A DNA stretch of 14,243 bases from CASQEL01 sp036655975 (lineage in GTDB: Bacteria; Desulfobacterota; Desulfovibrionia; Desulfovibrionales; Desulfovibrionaceae), in assembly GCA_036655975.1 (NCBI GenBank), contig JAVVPD010000059.1, positions 1 through 14,243 of the forward strand, given 5' to 3'. Below, piece by piece: positions 1 through 5,436 of this stretch. How positions within the stretch are numbered: position 1 is the stretch's first letter; each line of letters opens with the position of its first letter. A program made the translations under genes and the position numbers. The notes beneath the pieces were generated by a model. It was not told the origin of the DNA, did no database searches, and worked only from the letters and a program-made list of their open reading frames with translations.

Positions 1-1
1 C

Positions 2-367
2 AACCATACCGTGCTGGAATTTTTGCGCGGGCGTGGCATTGCGCCCGCCACGGCGGCTATCAGCTTGGGTGAGAGTGACATCATGCACGGGTTGCGCTCG
101 GTCAAGGTCAATCCCCTGCCTGTAGACACATGGAAAAGACTGCCAGCATTACTGGCAAAACCCGTAGCCATCTATTGGGACAAACAAAACCCCGGACTCG
201 TCTATGTGCTGGAAGCACCAAAAGGACAGGGAAAAGTTATTGTATTGGTAGATTATAAAACCCGCGTCAATAGAACACAAACGCGGGTTAATACCGTGCG
301 GACGGGAAGGCTCGTCGACAGCTTAAAAGAATTTGATAACGCAGGACGTTACACCAAGGTGCGGTAG
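2..367 (+). CDS. Minor head protein, F/SPP1-gp7 (MuF) type, C-terminal fragment with nuclease-toxin-like domain (partial)
   Basis: The reading frame is open from base 2 and ends at TAG 365-367, so the start lies outside the window. The GTG at 11 is probably internal. About 121 residues are visible. The stretch with ESDIMHGLR, then LPVDTWKRLPALLAKP, then YWDKQNPGLVYVLEAP and a basic end (KTRVNRTQTRVNTVRTGRL) resembles domains found at the C-terminus of phage MuF head proteins, the PBECR class (Barnase/EndoU/ColicinE5-D/RelE-like nucleases). The position fits: in Mu, F precedes the protease gene I. MuF proteins enter the capsid, so a fused nuclease could be carried with the DNA. The head domain itself is not visible. 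Family assignment is from memory; nuclease activity is inference. The gene is followed at once by the cloverleaf element and the reverse-strand island. Confidence 0.6.
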   Translation, partial: NHTVLEFLRGRGIAPATAAISLGESDIMHGLRSVKVNPLPVDTWKRLPALLAKPVAIYWDKQNPGLVYVLEAPKGQGKVIVLVDYKTRVNRTQTRVNTVRTGRLVDSLKEFDNAGRYTKVR

Positions 368-369
368 GG

Positions 370-473
370 GCCGTATCCGATGGGGGTGCGCTCTTTCCCC
401 TCACACCATCAACCGCTACTAGGGCGGAGTATGGCTGCCAGTGCGACTTAACGGCAGGCCTCTCGGATACGGC
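370..473 (-). ncRNA. Cloverleaf-shaped structured element (candidate RNA) after the F stop codon
   Basis: An 11-bp perfect outer stem (370-380 with 463-473, core CCGTATCCGA/TCGGATACGG) closes three hairpins: 385-390/402-407 with an 11-base loop, 413-416/424-427 (CCGC/GCGG) with a 7-base loop, and 433-439/453-460 (GGC-TGCC/GGCA-G-GCC, one bulged G) with a 13-base loop. No protein-coding ORF explains it. In the first hairpin, minus-strand RNA forms six continuous pairs with one G-U (GGTGTG/CGCACC), whereas plus-strand RNA has a C-A mismatch. This weakly favours the minus strand, where it would lie in the 3' region of the rha transcript. It is not a tRNA (no T-loop motif, wrong arm sizes). It could also act as DNA, for example a recombination or protein-binding site. 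Confidence 0.45.
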
Positions 474-519
474 GTATACTCAAGCATAGCTCAGGTAGTG
501 CTAAAGTCAATCCTCCAAT

Positions 520-738
520 TTAGGGGATAGGTTGCCATGTTTGCGCCTGTGTTTTTGTGGTGTTCACCTGTTCCAATATATCCATTAAGATAAAGTTTAG
601 CCCCATCCAAGCGCATGACTGGGGCAGAATGCTATCATCACTCAATTCGGCAAAAGCCGAGGTCGCGGCCTGCAAAAAAGCAATGCGACAATGGGTTTCA
701 TACAAAGTATCAGCAATATGCTCTTCGGCTGTGTTCAT
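520..738 (-). CDS. Small protein of unknown function, coupled to rha
   Basis: 72 residues, ATG at 738, TAA at 520-522. The start codon overlaps the TGA of the rha gene (735-737) as ATGA, so translation is very likely coupled and both genes share an mRNA. The protein begins MNTAEEHIADTLYETHCRIA, followed by an Ala/Ser-rich helix and a hydrophobic helix around CAWMGLNFILMDILEQV. It looks mainly helical, with no signal peptide and no motif I recognise. As the gene nearest to the F-type toxin-like domain, it could be an immunity or accessory protein, but nothing in the sequence shows this. It may equally be a partner of the Rha regulator. A plus-strand ORF over the same bases is a shadow. Confidence 0.65.
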   Translation of the reverse strand: MNTAEEHIADTLYETHCRIAFLQAATSAFAELSDDSILPQSCAWMGLNFILMDILEQVNTTKTQAQTWQPIP

Positions 739-1382
739 GCCTGTACCCCCAAGGTACGGGCGCGAACCAGCAAATCTGCCAAGGTGCGCGTGGGCATGCT
801 CAATAAACGGGCTGTATCACGTAAACTCAAACCCTTTTTACGGTAGTTCACAGCCTTACGCGTCAAGGCCAGTCCGTCTCTACGTTTTTGCAGCTTTTTG
901 CCTTCCTTCATGCCTTGCAGATACGCGACCTTGCGGTCAGCCTCGGCAGCAGGCAGGGCGCGGGCTTCATCAAGACCCTGCTGATAGCCCGCTTGGTGGG
1001 CAAGTTCGGTTTGATTGTGCAGCACGGCAGCTTCAAGGCTGTTGAAGGCTTCAATGTATTTGAGCTTCCATGCTACGGCAGCGGCTCCGGTGAAGCCCAT
1101 GACGAGGAGGGAAAAGGCATCGCGGGTTAGGTGGTAGGCGGGACGCTTTTCACCCTTTGGATCAACGTAGTCAACGGGCTCAAAATTGAGCCCGTAAAAC
1201 AATTTTGGGCACTTAGAGCGCAATTTAGCAATATCCCGCAGCACATTCTTGTGACTGCGGTCAAAGTGCGCCGCAACTACGTCAGACCGAACAGCGGGGG
1301 TGCCGTTTTGCAAAAATTCTACGCTAATAGACTTGTTTTCTTTGACAATAGACGTAAGTTTAGATATGGTGTTTGTAGCCAT
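735..1382 (-). CDS. rha: Rha-family phage regulatory protein with C-terminal helix-turn-helix
   Basis: 215 residues, ATG at 1382, preceded by AGGAGG (1388-1393) with a 5-base gap. Residues about 29-118 carry the Rha (phage pRha) signature: a SDVVAAHF-like helix, KNVLRDI, a YVDPKGE turn, then LTRDAF (85-90), MGFTG (95-99) and WKLKYIEAFNSLE (105-117). The C-terminus (about 180-210, KGLSLRDTARLLSMPTRTLA) reads as a resolvase/Hin-like helix-turn-helix, joined by a charged helical linker. Rha proteins are known from lambdoid and other temperate phages as regulators that can interfere with phage growth; the exact target here is unknown. It lies downstream of the RHH gene and upstream of the 72-residue gene on one strand, probably one operon. 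A 10-bp inverted repeat (1174-1195) lies inside the coding sequence. Confidence 0.88.
   Translation of the reverse strand: MATNTISKLTSIVKENKSISVEFLQNGTPAVRSDVVAAHFDRSHKNVLRDIAKLRSKCPKLFYGLNFEPVDYVDPKGEKRPAYHLTRDAFSLLVMGFTGAAAVAWKLKYIEAFNSLEAAVLHNQTELAHQAGYQQGLDEARALPAAEADRKVAYLQGMKEGKKLQKRRDGLALTRKAVNYRKKGLSLRDTARLLSMPTRTLADLLVRARTLGVQA
1174..1195. repeat. Perfect 10-bp inverted repeat inside rha
   Basis: ACGGGCTCAA (1174-1183) and TTGAGCCCGT (1186-1195) are exact reverse complements separated by two bases. The repeat sits over codons for the conserved GLNFEPVDY region of Rha. As RNA it would fold as an 8-bp hairpin with a small loop on either strand. It could be an operator or an mRNA hairpin, or an accident of coding sequence. 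Confidence 0.5.
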
Positions 1383-1414
1383 TTCATCCTCCTGTTTAGG
1401 ATGTTAGGGGTTAG

Positions 1415-1446
1415 GCACGGCTTGGTGGTGGTACACCTTGCCGTGC
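1415..1446. terminator. Hairpin between the RHH gene and rha; possible terminator for plus-strand transcripts
   Basis: GCACGGC (1415-1421) pairs with GCCGTGC (1440-1446). After a 2x2 TT/TT internal loop, GGTG (1424-1427) pairs with CACC (1434-1437), leaving a 6-base loop. On the plus strand the stem is followed by TGTTTTATT, like an intrinsic terminator. That could stop late transcription running through from F into the reverse-strand island. On the minus strand no T-run follows, so there it would be at most a processing or attenuation hairpin between the RHH gene and rha. Confidence 0.35.
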
Positions 1447-1450
1447 TGTT

Positions 1451-1597
1451 TTATTCTGATTTCTTCCAATTAGGGAACAGCTTTTCAAGGGCTTCTAGTA
1501 AAAGCTCTTTCATACTCTTTCCCTCTTTTGCCGCCAGCATTTTTAGCTGGCGGTGTTCTTCCTCTGTCACGGGGAAATTTACATGCTTGCGTGACAT
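1451..1597 (-). CDS. Small ribbon-helix-helix (Arc/ParG/CopG-like) DNA-binding protein
   Basis: 48 residues, ATG at 1597 and TAA at 1451-1453, with a near-perfect AAGGAGG (1602-1608) four bases upstream of the start. The protein starts MSRKHVNFPVTEEEHRQLKM: a basic arm, a short strand (HVNFPV, 5-10), helix A from TEEEHRQLKMLAAKEG, a turn at KS, and helix B from MKELLLEALEKLF, ending in NWKKSE. This is the full RHH fold pattern (alternating strand residues, G-K-S turn). Such proteins are dimeric repressors, often autoregulators, as in plasmid partition (ParG) or antitoxins. No toxin-like partner is adjacent; the next gene is rha, 68 bases downstream. The promoter directly upstream contains tandem 8-base repeats that look like its own operator. 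Below usual gene-length cut-offs, so easily missed. Confidence 0.82.
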   Translation of the reverse strand: MSRKHVNFPVTEEEHRQLKMLAAKEGKSMKELLLEALEKLFPNWKKSE

Positions 1598-1610
1598 TCG
1601 CCCTCCTTAT

Positions 1611-1661
1611 TTGCGTATTTAGCAACGCAACAACGCAAAGTCAAGAAAAATTTTCACGCAA
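1611..1661 (-). promoter_or_regulatory. Promoter of the RHH-rha operon with tandem CAACGCAA repeats (candidate operator)
   Basis: Read on the minus strand: -35 TTGACT (1639-1644), a 17-base spacer (1622-1638), then TAAATA (1616-1621) as a weak -10, followed by the RHH gene's AAGGAGG. The spacer contains two exact head-to-tail copies of CAACGCAA (plus strand 1623-1630 and 1631-1638). A further ACGCAA lies at 1656-1661 and an inverted TTGCGT at 1611-1616. An A/T palindrome (GAAAAATTTTC, 1645-1655) sits just above the -35, like an UP element. RHH repressors commonly bind tandem 7-8 bp units, so autorepression is a reasonable inference. Confidence 0.6.
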
Positions 1662-1686
1662 CTTGAGAATGGAAATAAACAAATAT

Positions 1687-2232
1687 TTATTTTTTCTTGC
1701 CCTGCGTATCCTTGCTCGAACTCATGGACAAAAAGTATACACCCTCAATAAAATTGGCAGACAGTGTAACATTTTTATATACTGTGGTGCGTCTTTTTCC
1801 CTCAATCAAGCCATCAGACATGATGCCGACTTTCTTCTGTAACTTTTTTATGTCACTTTTCTTTACTTGTGGATAAATTGCTCGGGCAAATACTCCCAAT
1901 GCTTCAGCACAGCGTTGCATATTTTGTAAGACTTCGCCTTGACTTTTTGCGCTTACCTGTACCAGCATTGTCATATCCCGCACAGCATCGGTGTCTTTGT
2001 CATAGGTAATCATAATATGGGTGCCCTGACCAACTATTTGGCTGGCAACACAGACGGCATCACAGGAAATCTTGGCATCCTCAGCGTCGAATAAAAATTC
2101 AGTCTCATCAGAAATTTTTTCTAAAAAAATAAAAGCCGCATCTTTCTTTAGCCCTAGAAGTTGTGCACCTTCCGCCCACGCGCTCCCCGCCATGCCCAAC
2201 ACCAACAAACATACCAGTAACACCTTTTTCAT
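1687..2232 (-). CDS. Exported (periplasmic) protein of unknown function, moron gene
   Basis: 181 residues from ATG at 2232, which has GGAGGG at the right distance upstream. A TTG four codons earlier is less likely. The N-terminus is a clear signal peptide: KK, hydrophobic core VLLVCLLVLGM, and a type I cleavage site after AGSAWA (residue 20). There is no lipobox. The mature part of about 161 residues is mixed charged, with Cys57 and Cys61 (CDAVC) and Cys108, and a lysine-rich tail. No domain recognised. The reading strand, AT-rich sequence and own promoter differ from the virion genes around it, suggesting a lysogen-expressed cargo gene acquired separately. Superinfection exclusion or host envelope modification is possible but unproven. 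The RHH operon promoter follows immediately downstream. Confidence 0.75.
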   Translation of the reverse strand: MKKVLLVCLLVLGMAGSAWAEGAQLLGLKKDAAFIFLEKISDETEFLFDAEDAKISCDAVCVASQIVGQGTHIMITYDKDTDAVRDMTMLVQVSAKSQGEVLQNMQRCAEALGVFARAIYPQVKKSDIKKLQKKVGIMSDGLIEGKRRTTVYKNVTLSANFIEGVYFLSMSSSKDTQGKKK

Positions 2233-2267
2233 AGTTCCCTCCAATAGTGTAATGCAATAGTTGCCAA

Positions 2268-2296
2268 TCTATACAATAAGCCCCCCGCCAGCACAA
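2268..2296 (-). promoter_or_regulatory. Possible promoter of the exported-protein gene
   Basis: On the minus strand TTGTGC (2291-2296), 17 bases, TATAGA (2268-2273). Transcription would start near 2261 and give a leader of about 28 bases before the ATG at 2232. The -35 matches consensus at only three positions, so the call is tentative. Confidence 0.35.
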
Positions 2297-2369
2297 TGCT
2301 CCTACGCGCCTTTTTCATTCCTGCCTGACCCAAGGTTCAGTCCTTACCCCTTTCGCGCATTTCATACCG

Positions 2370-2375
2370 TATAAT
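2370..2375 (+). promoter_or_regulatory. Candidate late promoter (-10 element) before protease gene I
   Basis: A perfect TATAAT at 2370-2375 in the intergenic gap between the reverse-strand island and gene I. Fifteen to eighteen bases upstream there is only a C/T-rich stretch, with no -35. This pattern fits an activator-dependent late promoter, and Mu has a late promoter at this very position (before I), driven by protein C. I see no copy of the Mu C half-sites (TTAT/ATAA). An imperfect dyad, CTGACC/GGTTCAG (2325-2340), could be the activator site. Confidence 0.45.
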
Positions 2376-2407
2376 ACTAGTCTGAAACAGGGTCATTTTG
2401 TGTATAG

Positions 2408-2447
2408 GCCGTGCCACTGTGTACGGCAAGCACCTCTTGCTTGTGGC
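2408..2447 (+). promoter_or_regulatory. Structured leader of gene I with alternative hairpins
   Basis: GCCGTGC (2408-2414) can pair with GTACGGC (2421-2427, one G-T). CAAGC (2427-2431) pairs with GCTTG (2439-2443). GCCAC (2413-2417) can instead pair with GTGGC (2443-2447), excluding the first hairpin. The leader lies between the TATAAT and the start of gene I, which has no visible Shine-Dalgarno site. A role in controlling translation is inference. Confidence 0.3.
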
Positions 2448-2458
2448 ATTGTGCCCCT

Positions 2459-3502
2459 ATGGAAAACATCTACACCAAAGCCACCCACAGTTTGGAGCTT
2501 TCCTCCGCTACCGCTGCCGGAGGCGTGCCGGAATGGATACACGTCATGCCCGCAGGCATTTTTCACGGGCGTGACGGACGCGGCCCCTACAATCTTGTGG
2601 ATGCCCAGAGCGTTGCAAACGCCAGCATGGCGGCTGCCATGCCCCGTGGCATTCCCATGGATTATGAGCACCAGCTTGAAAATTCCCCGCAAAACGGGCA
2701 GCCCGCGCCTGCTTCTGGTTGGATTACATCTTTACAAGTCCGTACAGACGGAATCTGGGCGCGGGTGGAATGGACGAGAAAGGCCGCTGAACATGTGGAG
2801 GCGCGGGAATACCGCTATGTATCCCCCGTGTTTTATCACGCTGCGGACGGAACTATCAGTTCCATCGAATCCGTAGCCCTCACTAATCTCCCCAATTTGG
2901 GGCAACTTAAGGCATTATCAACGAAAAATGCCCTTCAGGAGAAGAGTATGAAAAAAACTGTCGCCACCCTGCTGAATCTTCCCGAAGATTGCACCGAGCT
3001 TGCAGCAGAAGAGGCCCTTCGCCAGCTCACGCACGAACGCGATTCGCTGCAAAGTGCTTTGGCGGAAATTGGCAAGTCTGCTCACTGTCAGGATGCGGCC
3101 CCCGCCGCGCTGTTGAAAGCCGTGGCCTCCCTTGCCGCGCAGGCCCAAAACCCCGACCCCACAAAATATGTACCGCTGAACGTGTACAACGCCGCCCATC
3201 AAGAACTTGCAGCCCTTAAAGCCGTGCAATCTAAAAATCTTGCGGAAGCCTTGGTGGCGGAAGTCCAAAGCGCGGGGAAAATCACCCCAGCCATGGCGGG
3301 TTGGGCCAAAGCCTATGCCAGCAAAGACCCTGACGGCTTTAAAGCATGGGCTAGCCTCACCCCTAGCGTACGCCCAGGGGGAGAAAAAGCCCCTGTGGCC
3401 ACAGACACGCCCCCCAAAAGTAGCGGCTTGACGGAAGACGAAAAAACCGTGTGCCGTGCGTGTGGCATGGATGAAGAAATTTATAAAAAAGGGAAGGAAT
3501 AA
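2459..3502 (+). CDS. I: Mu-like prohead protease (gpI)
   Basis: 347 residues from the ATG at 2459, beginning MENIYTKATHSLELSS. A GTG at 2411 would add 16 Cys/Trp-rich residues unlike the family. Residues 22-125 carry the Mu I protease pattern: VPEWIHVMPAG, DGRGPYNL, MDYEH (67-71, likely catalytic His), APASGWI, VEWTRKA, and REYRYVSPVF (116-125, likely catalytic Ser). From about residue 165 the protein turns helical and Ala-rich, typical of the scaffold half, and ends near GMDEEIYKKGKE. In Mu the I protease processes the head scaffold, and the scaffold (Z) is made from an internal start in the same frame; the same layout is seen here. No clear ribosome binding site precedes the start. Decoration and capsid genes follow directly. 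Confidence 0.88.
   Translation: MENIYTKATHSLELSSATAAGGVPEWIHVMPAGIFHGRDGRGPYNLVDAQSVANASMAAAMPRGIPMDYEHQLENSPQNGQPAPASGWITSLQVRTDGIWARVEWTRKAAEHVEAREYRYVSPVFYHAADGTISSIESVALTNLPNLGQLKALSTKNALQEKSMKKTVATLLNLPEDCTELAAEEALRQLTHERDSLQSALAEIGKSAHCQDAAPAALLKAVASLAAQAQNPDPTKYVPLNVYNAAHQELAALKAVQSKNLAEALVAEVQSAGKITPAMAGWAKAYASKDPDGFKAWASLTPSVRPGGEKAPVATDTPPKSSGLTEDEKTVCRACGMDEEIYKKGKE
2948..3502 (+). CDS. Head scaffold protein (Mu Z-like), nested in-frame in gene I
   Basis: An in-frame ATG at 2948 (Met164 of the protease) has an excellent AGGAG at 2937-2941 with a 6-base gap, much better than the start of the full gene. It would yield 184 residues beginning MKKTVATLLNLPEDCTELAA, mostly helical (LRQLTHERDSLQSALAEI, HQELAALKAVQSKNLAEALV) and fit for a coiled scaffold core. 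Mu encodes Z the same way: the scaffold equals the C-terminal part of I. Producing more scaffold than protease is the known logic. The start is read from sequence; expression is inference. Confidence 0.7.
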   Translation: MKKTVATLLNLPEDCTELAAEEALRQLTHERDSLQSALAEIGKSAHCQDAAPAALLKAVASLAAQAQNPDPTKYVPLNVYNAAHQELAALKAVQSKNLAEALVAEVQSAGKITPAMAGWAKAYASKDPDGFKAWASLTPSVRPGGEKAPVATDTPPKSSGLTEDEKTVCRACGMDEEIYKKGKE

Positions 3503-3504
3503 TC

Positions 3505-3894
3505 ATGGTTGCATTACACGATAACAGGAACACCGTGGAACGCCATGGCTACGATTTTGCTTTTACCGTGGCCCCTGGTGCGCGGGTGTACCAAGGGAGC
3601 TTGGTATCCCTTGACAGCACGGGCAAAGCCGTATCCGCCAGTATAAGTGGCAAAGCCTGTGTGGGGGTGGCTCACCAATATACCGAGGGCGGCGGCATAG
3701 TGCTGGTACGGCGCGGTATTTTTGCCTTCGCGAACAGTGCGGGGGCGGAGGCGCTGAGCAATGCCGATGTGGGCGCTGTCTGCTATGTGGCCGACGATCA
3801 AAGCGTTAAAAAAACTGCCGGAACAAATCCAGTGGCCCCCATTGCGGGGCTGGTTATGGCGGTGGACGAACACGGCGTATGGCTTAAAATATAA
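3505..3894 (+). CDS. Head decoration/stabilisation-type protein (DUF2190-like)
   Basis: 129 residues, ATG at 3505, two bases after the stop of gene I, with GGAAGGAA just upstream. The start MVALHDNRNTVERHG, then VAPGARVYQGSLVSLDSTGKAV, VGVAHQY, VRRGIFAFANSAG, and ADVGAVCYVADDQSVKKTAGT followed by AGLVMAVDEHGVWLKI, is the pattern of small beta-rich proteins found between protease and major capsid in Mu-like phages. They are related to DUF2190 and are thought to decorate the capsid. It should act on the outside of the T shell. TAA is followed 10 bases later by the ATG of the capsid gene, so the head genes form one tight transcript. Confidence 0.78.
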   Translation: MVALHDNRNTVERHGYDFAFTVAPGARVYQGSLVSLDSTGKAVSASISGKACVGVAHQYTEGGGIVLVRRGIFAFANSAGAEALSNADVGAVCYVADDQSVKKTAGTNPVAPIAGLVMAVDEHGVWLKI

Positions 3895-3904
3895 GGAGCC
3901 CAGT

Positions 3905-4789
3905 ATGATTATTACCAATGCCAATCTTTCCAATCTGTTTATAGCCTATAATGCCGCCTTCAAGCAGGGCCTCGGCATGGCTGTCAGTCAATATGAAAAA
4001 GTGAGCATGACCATTCCCTCCGGCACCAGTGCCAACATTTACCCATGGTTGGGTAATTTGCCGTCCATGCGTAAATGGGTGGGGGACAGAATTATCAAAA
4101 ACCTGAAAGCGCATGACTATACCATTAAGAATGAACCCTTTGAAGTAACGGTGTCTGTTGAGCGCGATACCATCGAAGACGACCAATACGGCATCTATAC
4201 CCCCATGTTTCAAGATTTGGGGAGTCAAACCGTTATCCACCCCAATCAATTGGTTTTTGATCAACTCAAACACGGGCACGAACGTACGTGCTATGACGGG
4301 CAATATTTTTTTGATACCGATCACCCCGTAGCGGATAAAAGCGTGTCCAACACCTTAATCCCCAGTCAAGACCCCAGTGTCCCATGGTATTTATTGTGCA
4401 CCACGCGGCCCGTCCGCCCCGTTATTTTTCAACGTCGCCGCCCCTATACTCTCACCCGCATGGATCGCCCTGACGATGAGCAAAGCTTTATGCGCGGAGC
4501 GTATCTGTACGGTGTGGATGCCCGCGTCAATGTGGGCTATGGCCTGTGGCAATTGGCGGTGCGCTCCACAAAAGTCCTCGACAATGCTTCCTATGCCGAA
4601 GCCCGCGCCCTAATGTCCAGCTATGTCAACGATGAAGGAAACCCACTAGGTCTTGTACCCAACATGCTGGTGGTTCCCTCCGCACTGGAATCCGCAGCCC
4701 GCAAGGTAGTGGTCAGTGCGCTCACCACAGGCGGCGCCACTAACGAATGGGCGGGCTCGGCAGAACTCCTCGTCTCCCCGTGGCTATAA
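3905..4789 (+). CDS. T: Major head (capsid) protein, Mu gpT family
   Basis: 294 residues. The start is the ATG at 3905, which has AAGGAG (3892-3897) upstream; the open frame continues earlier to 3761 but lies over the decoration gene. The N-terminus MIITNANLSNLFIAYNAAFK, then the MTIPSGTSANIYPWLG segment, WVGDRIIKNLKAHDYTIKNEPFE, VERDTIEDDQYGIY, YDGQYFFDTDHPV, and the C-terminal NMLVVPSALESAARKV match the Mu-like major head subunit (gpT) from end to end. Length is close to Mu gpT. It forms the icosahedral shell after scaffold removal by the protease. Confidence 0.93.
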   Translation: MIITNANLSNLFIAYNAAFKQGLGMAVSQYEKVSMTIPSGTSANIYPWLGNLPSMRKWVGDRIIKNLKAHDYTIKNEPFEVTVSVERDTIEDDQYGIYTPMFQDLGSQTVIHPNQLVFDQLKHGHERTCYDGQYFFDTDHPVADKSVSNTLIPSQDPSVPWYLLCTTRPVRPVIFQRRRPYTLTRMDRPDDEQSFMRGAYLYGVDARVNVGYGLWQLAVRSTKVLDNASYAEARALMSSYVNDEGNPLGLVPNMLVVPSALESAARKVVVSALTTGGATNEWAGSAELLVSPWL

Positions 4790-4799
4790 GGAGGTTGAT

Positions 4800-5000
4800 A
4801 TGATCCGTATCAGCACTAAAAAAGACGGTTTTCGCCGTGCGGGCATGGCGCACACGGGTACGCAGGACTATGCAGACGACCACTTCACCACAGAGCAGCT
4901 TACGGCATTGCGGGCAGACCCCATGCTTGTGGTGGAAGACATTCCAGACGAAAGCGAAAAGTCGCAAAAAAACAAAAAGACTAAAGAAGCTGGGGACTAA
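4800..5000 (+). CDS. Mu gp35-like small protein (FluMu N-terminal/HI1506-type)
   Basis: 66 residues, ATG at 4800 preceded by a strong AAGGAGG. An upstream in-frame extension over the T gene is not needed. The sequence begins MIRISTKKDGFRRAGMAHTG, continues DYADDHFTTEQLTALRADPML and VVEDIP, and ends in a charged Lys/Glu-rich tail. The core is the short domain known from FluMu HI1506 and Mu gp35 proteins, always between capsid and gp36. Its role is not well established; it is probably a head or head-tail accessory protein. Confidence 0.78.
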   Translation: MIRISTKKDGFRRAGMAHTGTQDYADDHFTTEQLTALRADPMLVVEDIPDESEKSQKNKKTKEAGD

Positions 5001-5003
5001 AGT

Positions 5004-5435
5004 ATGTACGCCACCCAAGGGGACATGATTGCGCGTTTCGGGGAAGAACAGCTCGTGCAACTTACAGACAGGGCACACCCCCCCACTGATGTCATTGATA
5101 AAGCTGTTCTGGAAGCGGCCCTTATAGACGCTGCTGAGGTGGTGGATTCCTATGTGGCAGGCCGTTACCAAGTCCCCTTGAGCCCCGTGCCCGCGCCTGT
5201 ACGCCGCTGGTGTGCGGATATGAGCGTGTATTACCTGCACCGCAAAGGCGTTCCCGAGCATATCCGCAAAGCATACGAGGATGCCCTTGCCGCGCTCAAA
5301 GATGTGGCTAAAGGCACAATCCAACTACAGGCCGCTGGTGTAGAAGGTTCTGCCCCAGTGGTGCAGGGCGGGGGTGGTATACAGCAAGCCGGGCCACGCC
5401 GTGTGTTTAGTGCCGCAAGCTTAAAGGGCTTTTAA
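5004..5435 (+). CDS. Mu gp36-like protein (DUF1320), head completion/neck
   Basis: 143 residues, ATG at 5004, three bases after the previous stop. The start MYATQGDMIARFGEEQLVQL, then DKAVLEAALIDAAEVVDSYV and AGRYQVPLSPVPAPVRRWC, with CADMSVYYLHRKGVPEHIRK, is the typical DUF1320 (Mu gp36) helical protein. These resemble head-tail connector (adaptor) proteins such as HK97 gp6 in shape. A glycine-rich linker near residue 116 (QGGGGIQQAGPRR) leads to a short basic tail ending SLKGF. The next gene starts one base after its stop. Confidence 0.88.
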   Translation: MYATQGDMIARFGEEQLVQLTDRAHPPTDVIDKAVLEAALIDAAEVVDSYVAGRYQVPLSPVPAPVRRWCADMSVYYLHRKGVPEHIRKAYEDALAALKDVAKGTIQLQAAGVEGSAPVVQGGGGIQQAGPRRVFSAASLKGF

Positions 5436-5436
5436 T

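Noticed and set aside
370..473. Reading the cloverleaf element as a tRNA or tmRNA
   Set aside because: No T-loop GGTTCRA motif, outer stem of 11 rather than 7 pairs, middle 7-base loop lacks the U33-type anticodon context, no CCA-like end.
448..510. 20-codon minus-strand ORF starting TTG after GGAGGA
   Set aside because: The ribosome-like site touches the start codon, the peptide is very short and it runs into the structured element.
557..1045. Plus-strand ORF of 162 codons over the island
   Set aside because: Shadow of rha and the 72-residue gene, which have family motifs and ribosome sites; its own protein looks random (Arg/Pro/Cys-rich).
1611..1661. CRISPR or satellite repeat
   Set aside because: Only two adjacent 8-base units plus scattered 6-base copies within a promoter; operator-like, not an array.
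2320..2370. Mu C-activator site (TTAT-N6-ATAA) before gene I
   Set aside because: No matching half-sites; only an imperfect CTGACC/GGTTCAG dyad is present.
2400..2876. Plus-strand ORF of 158 codons overlapping the start of gene I
   Set aside because: Out of frame with the conserved protease; no recognisable protein.
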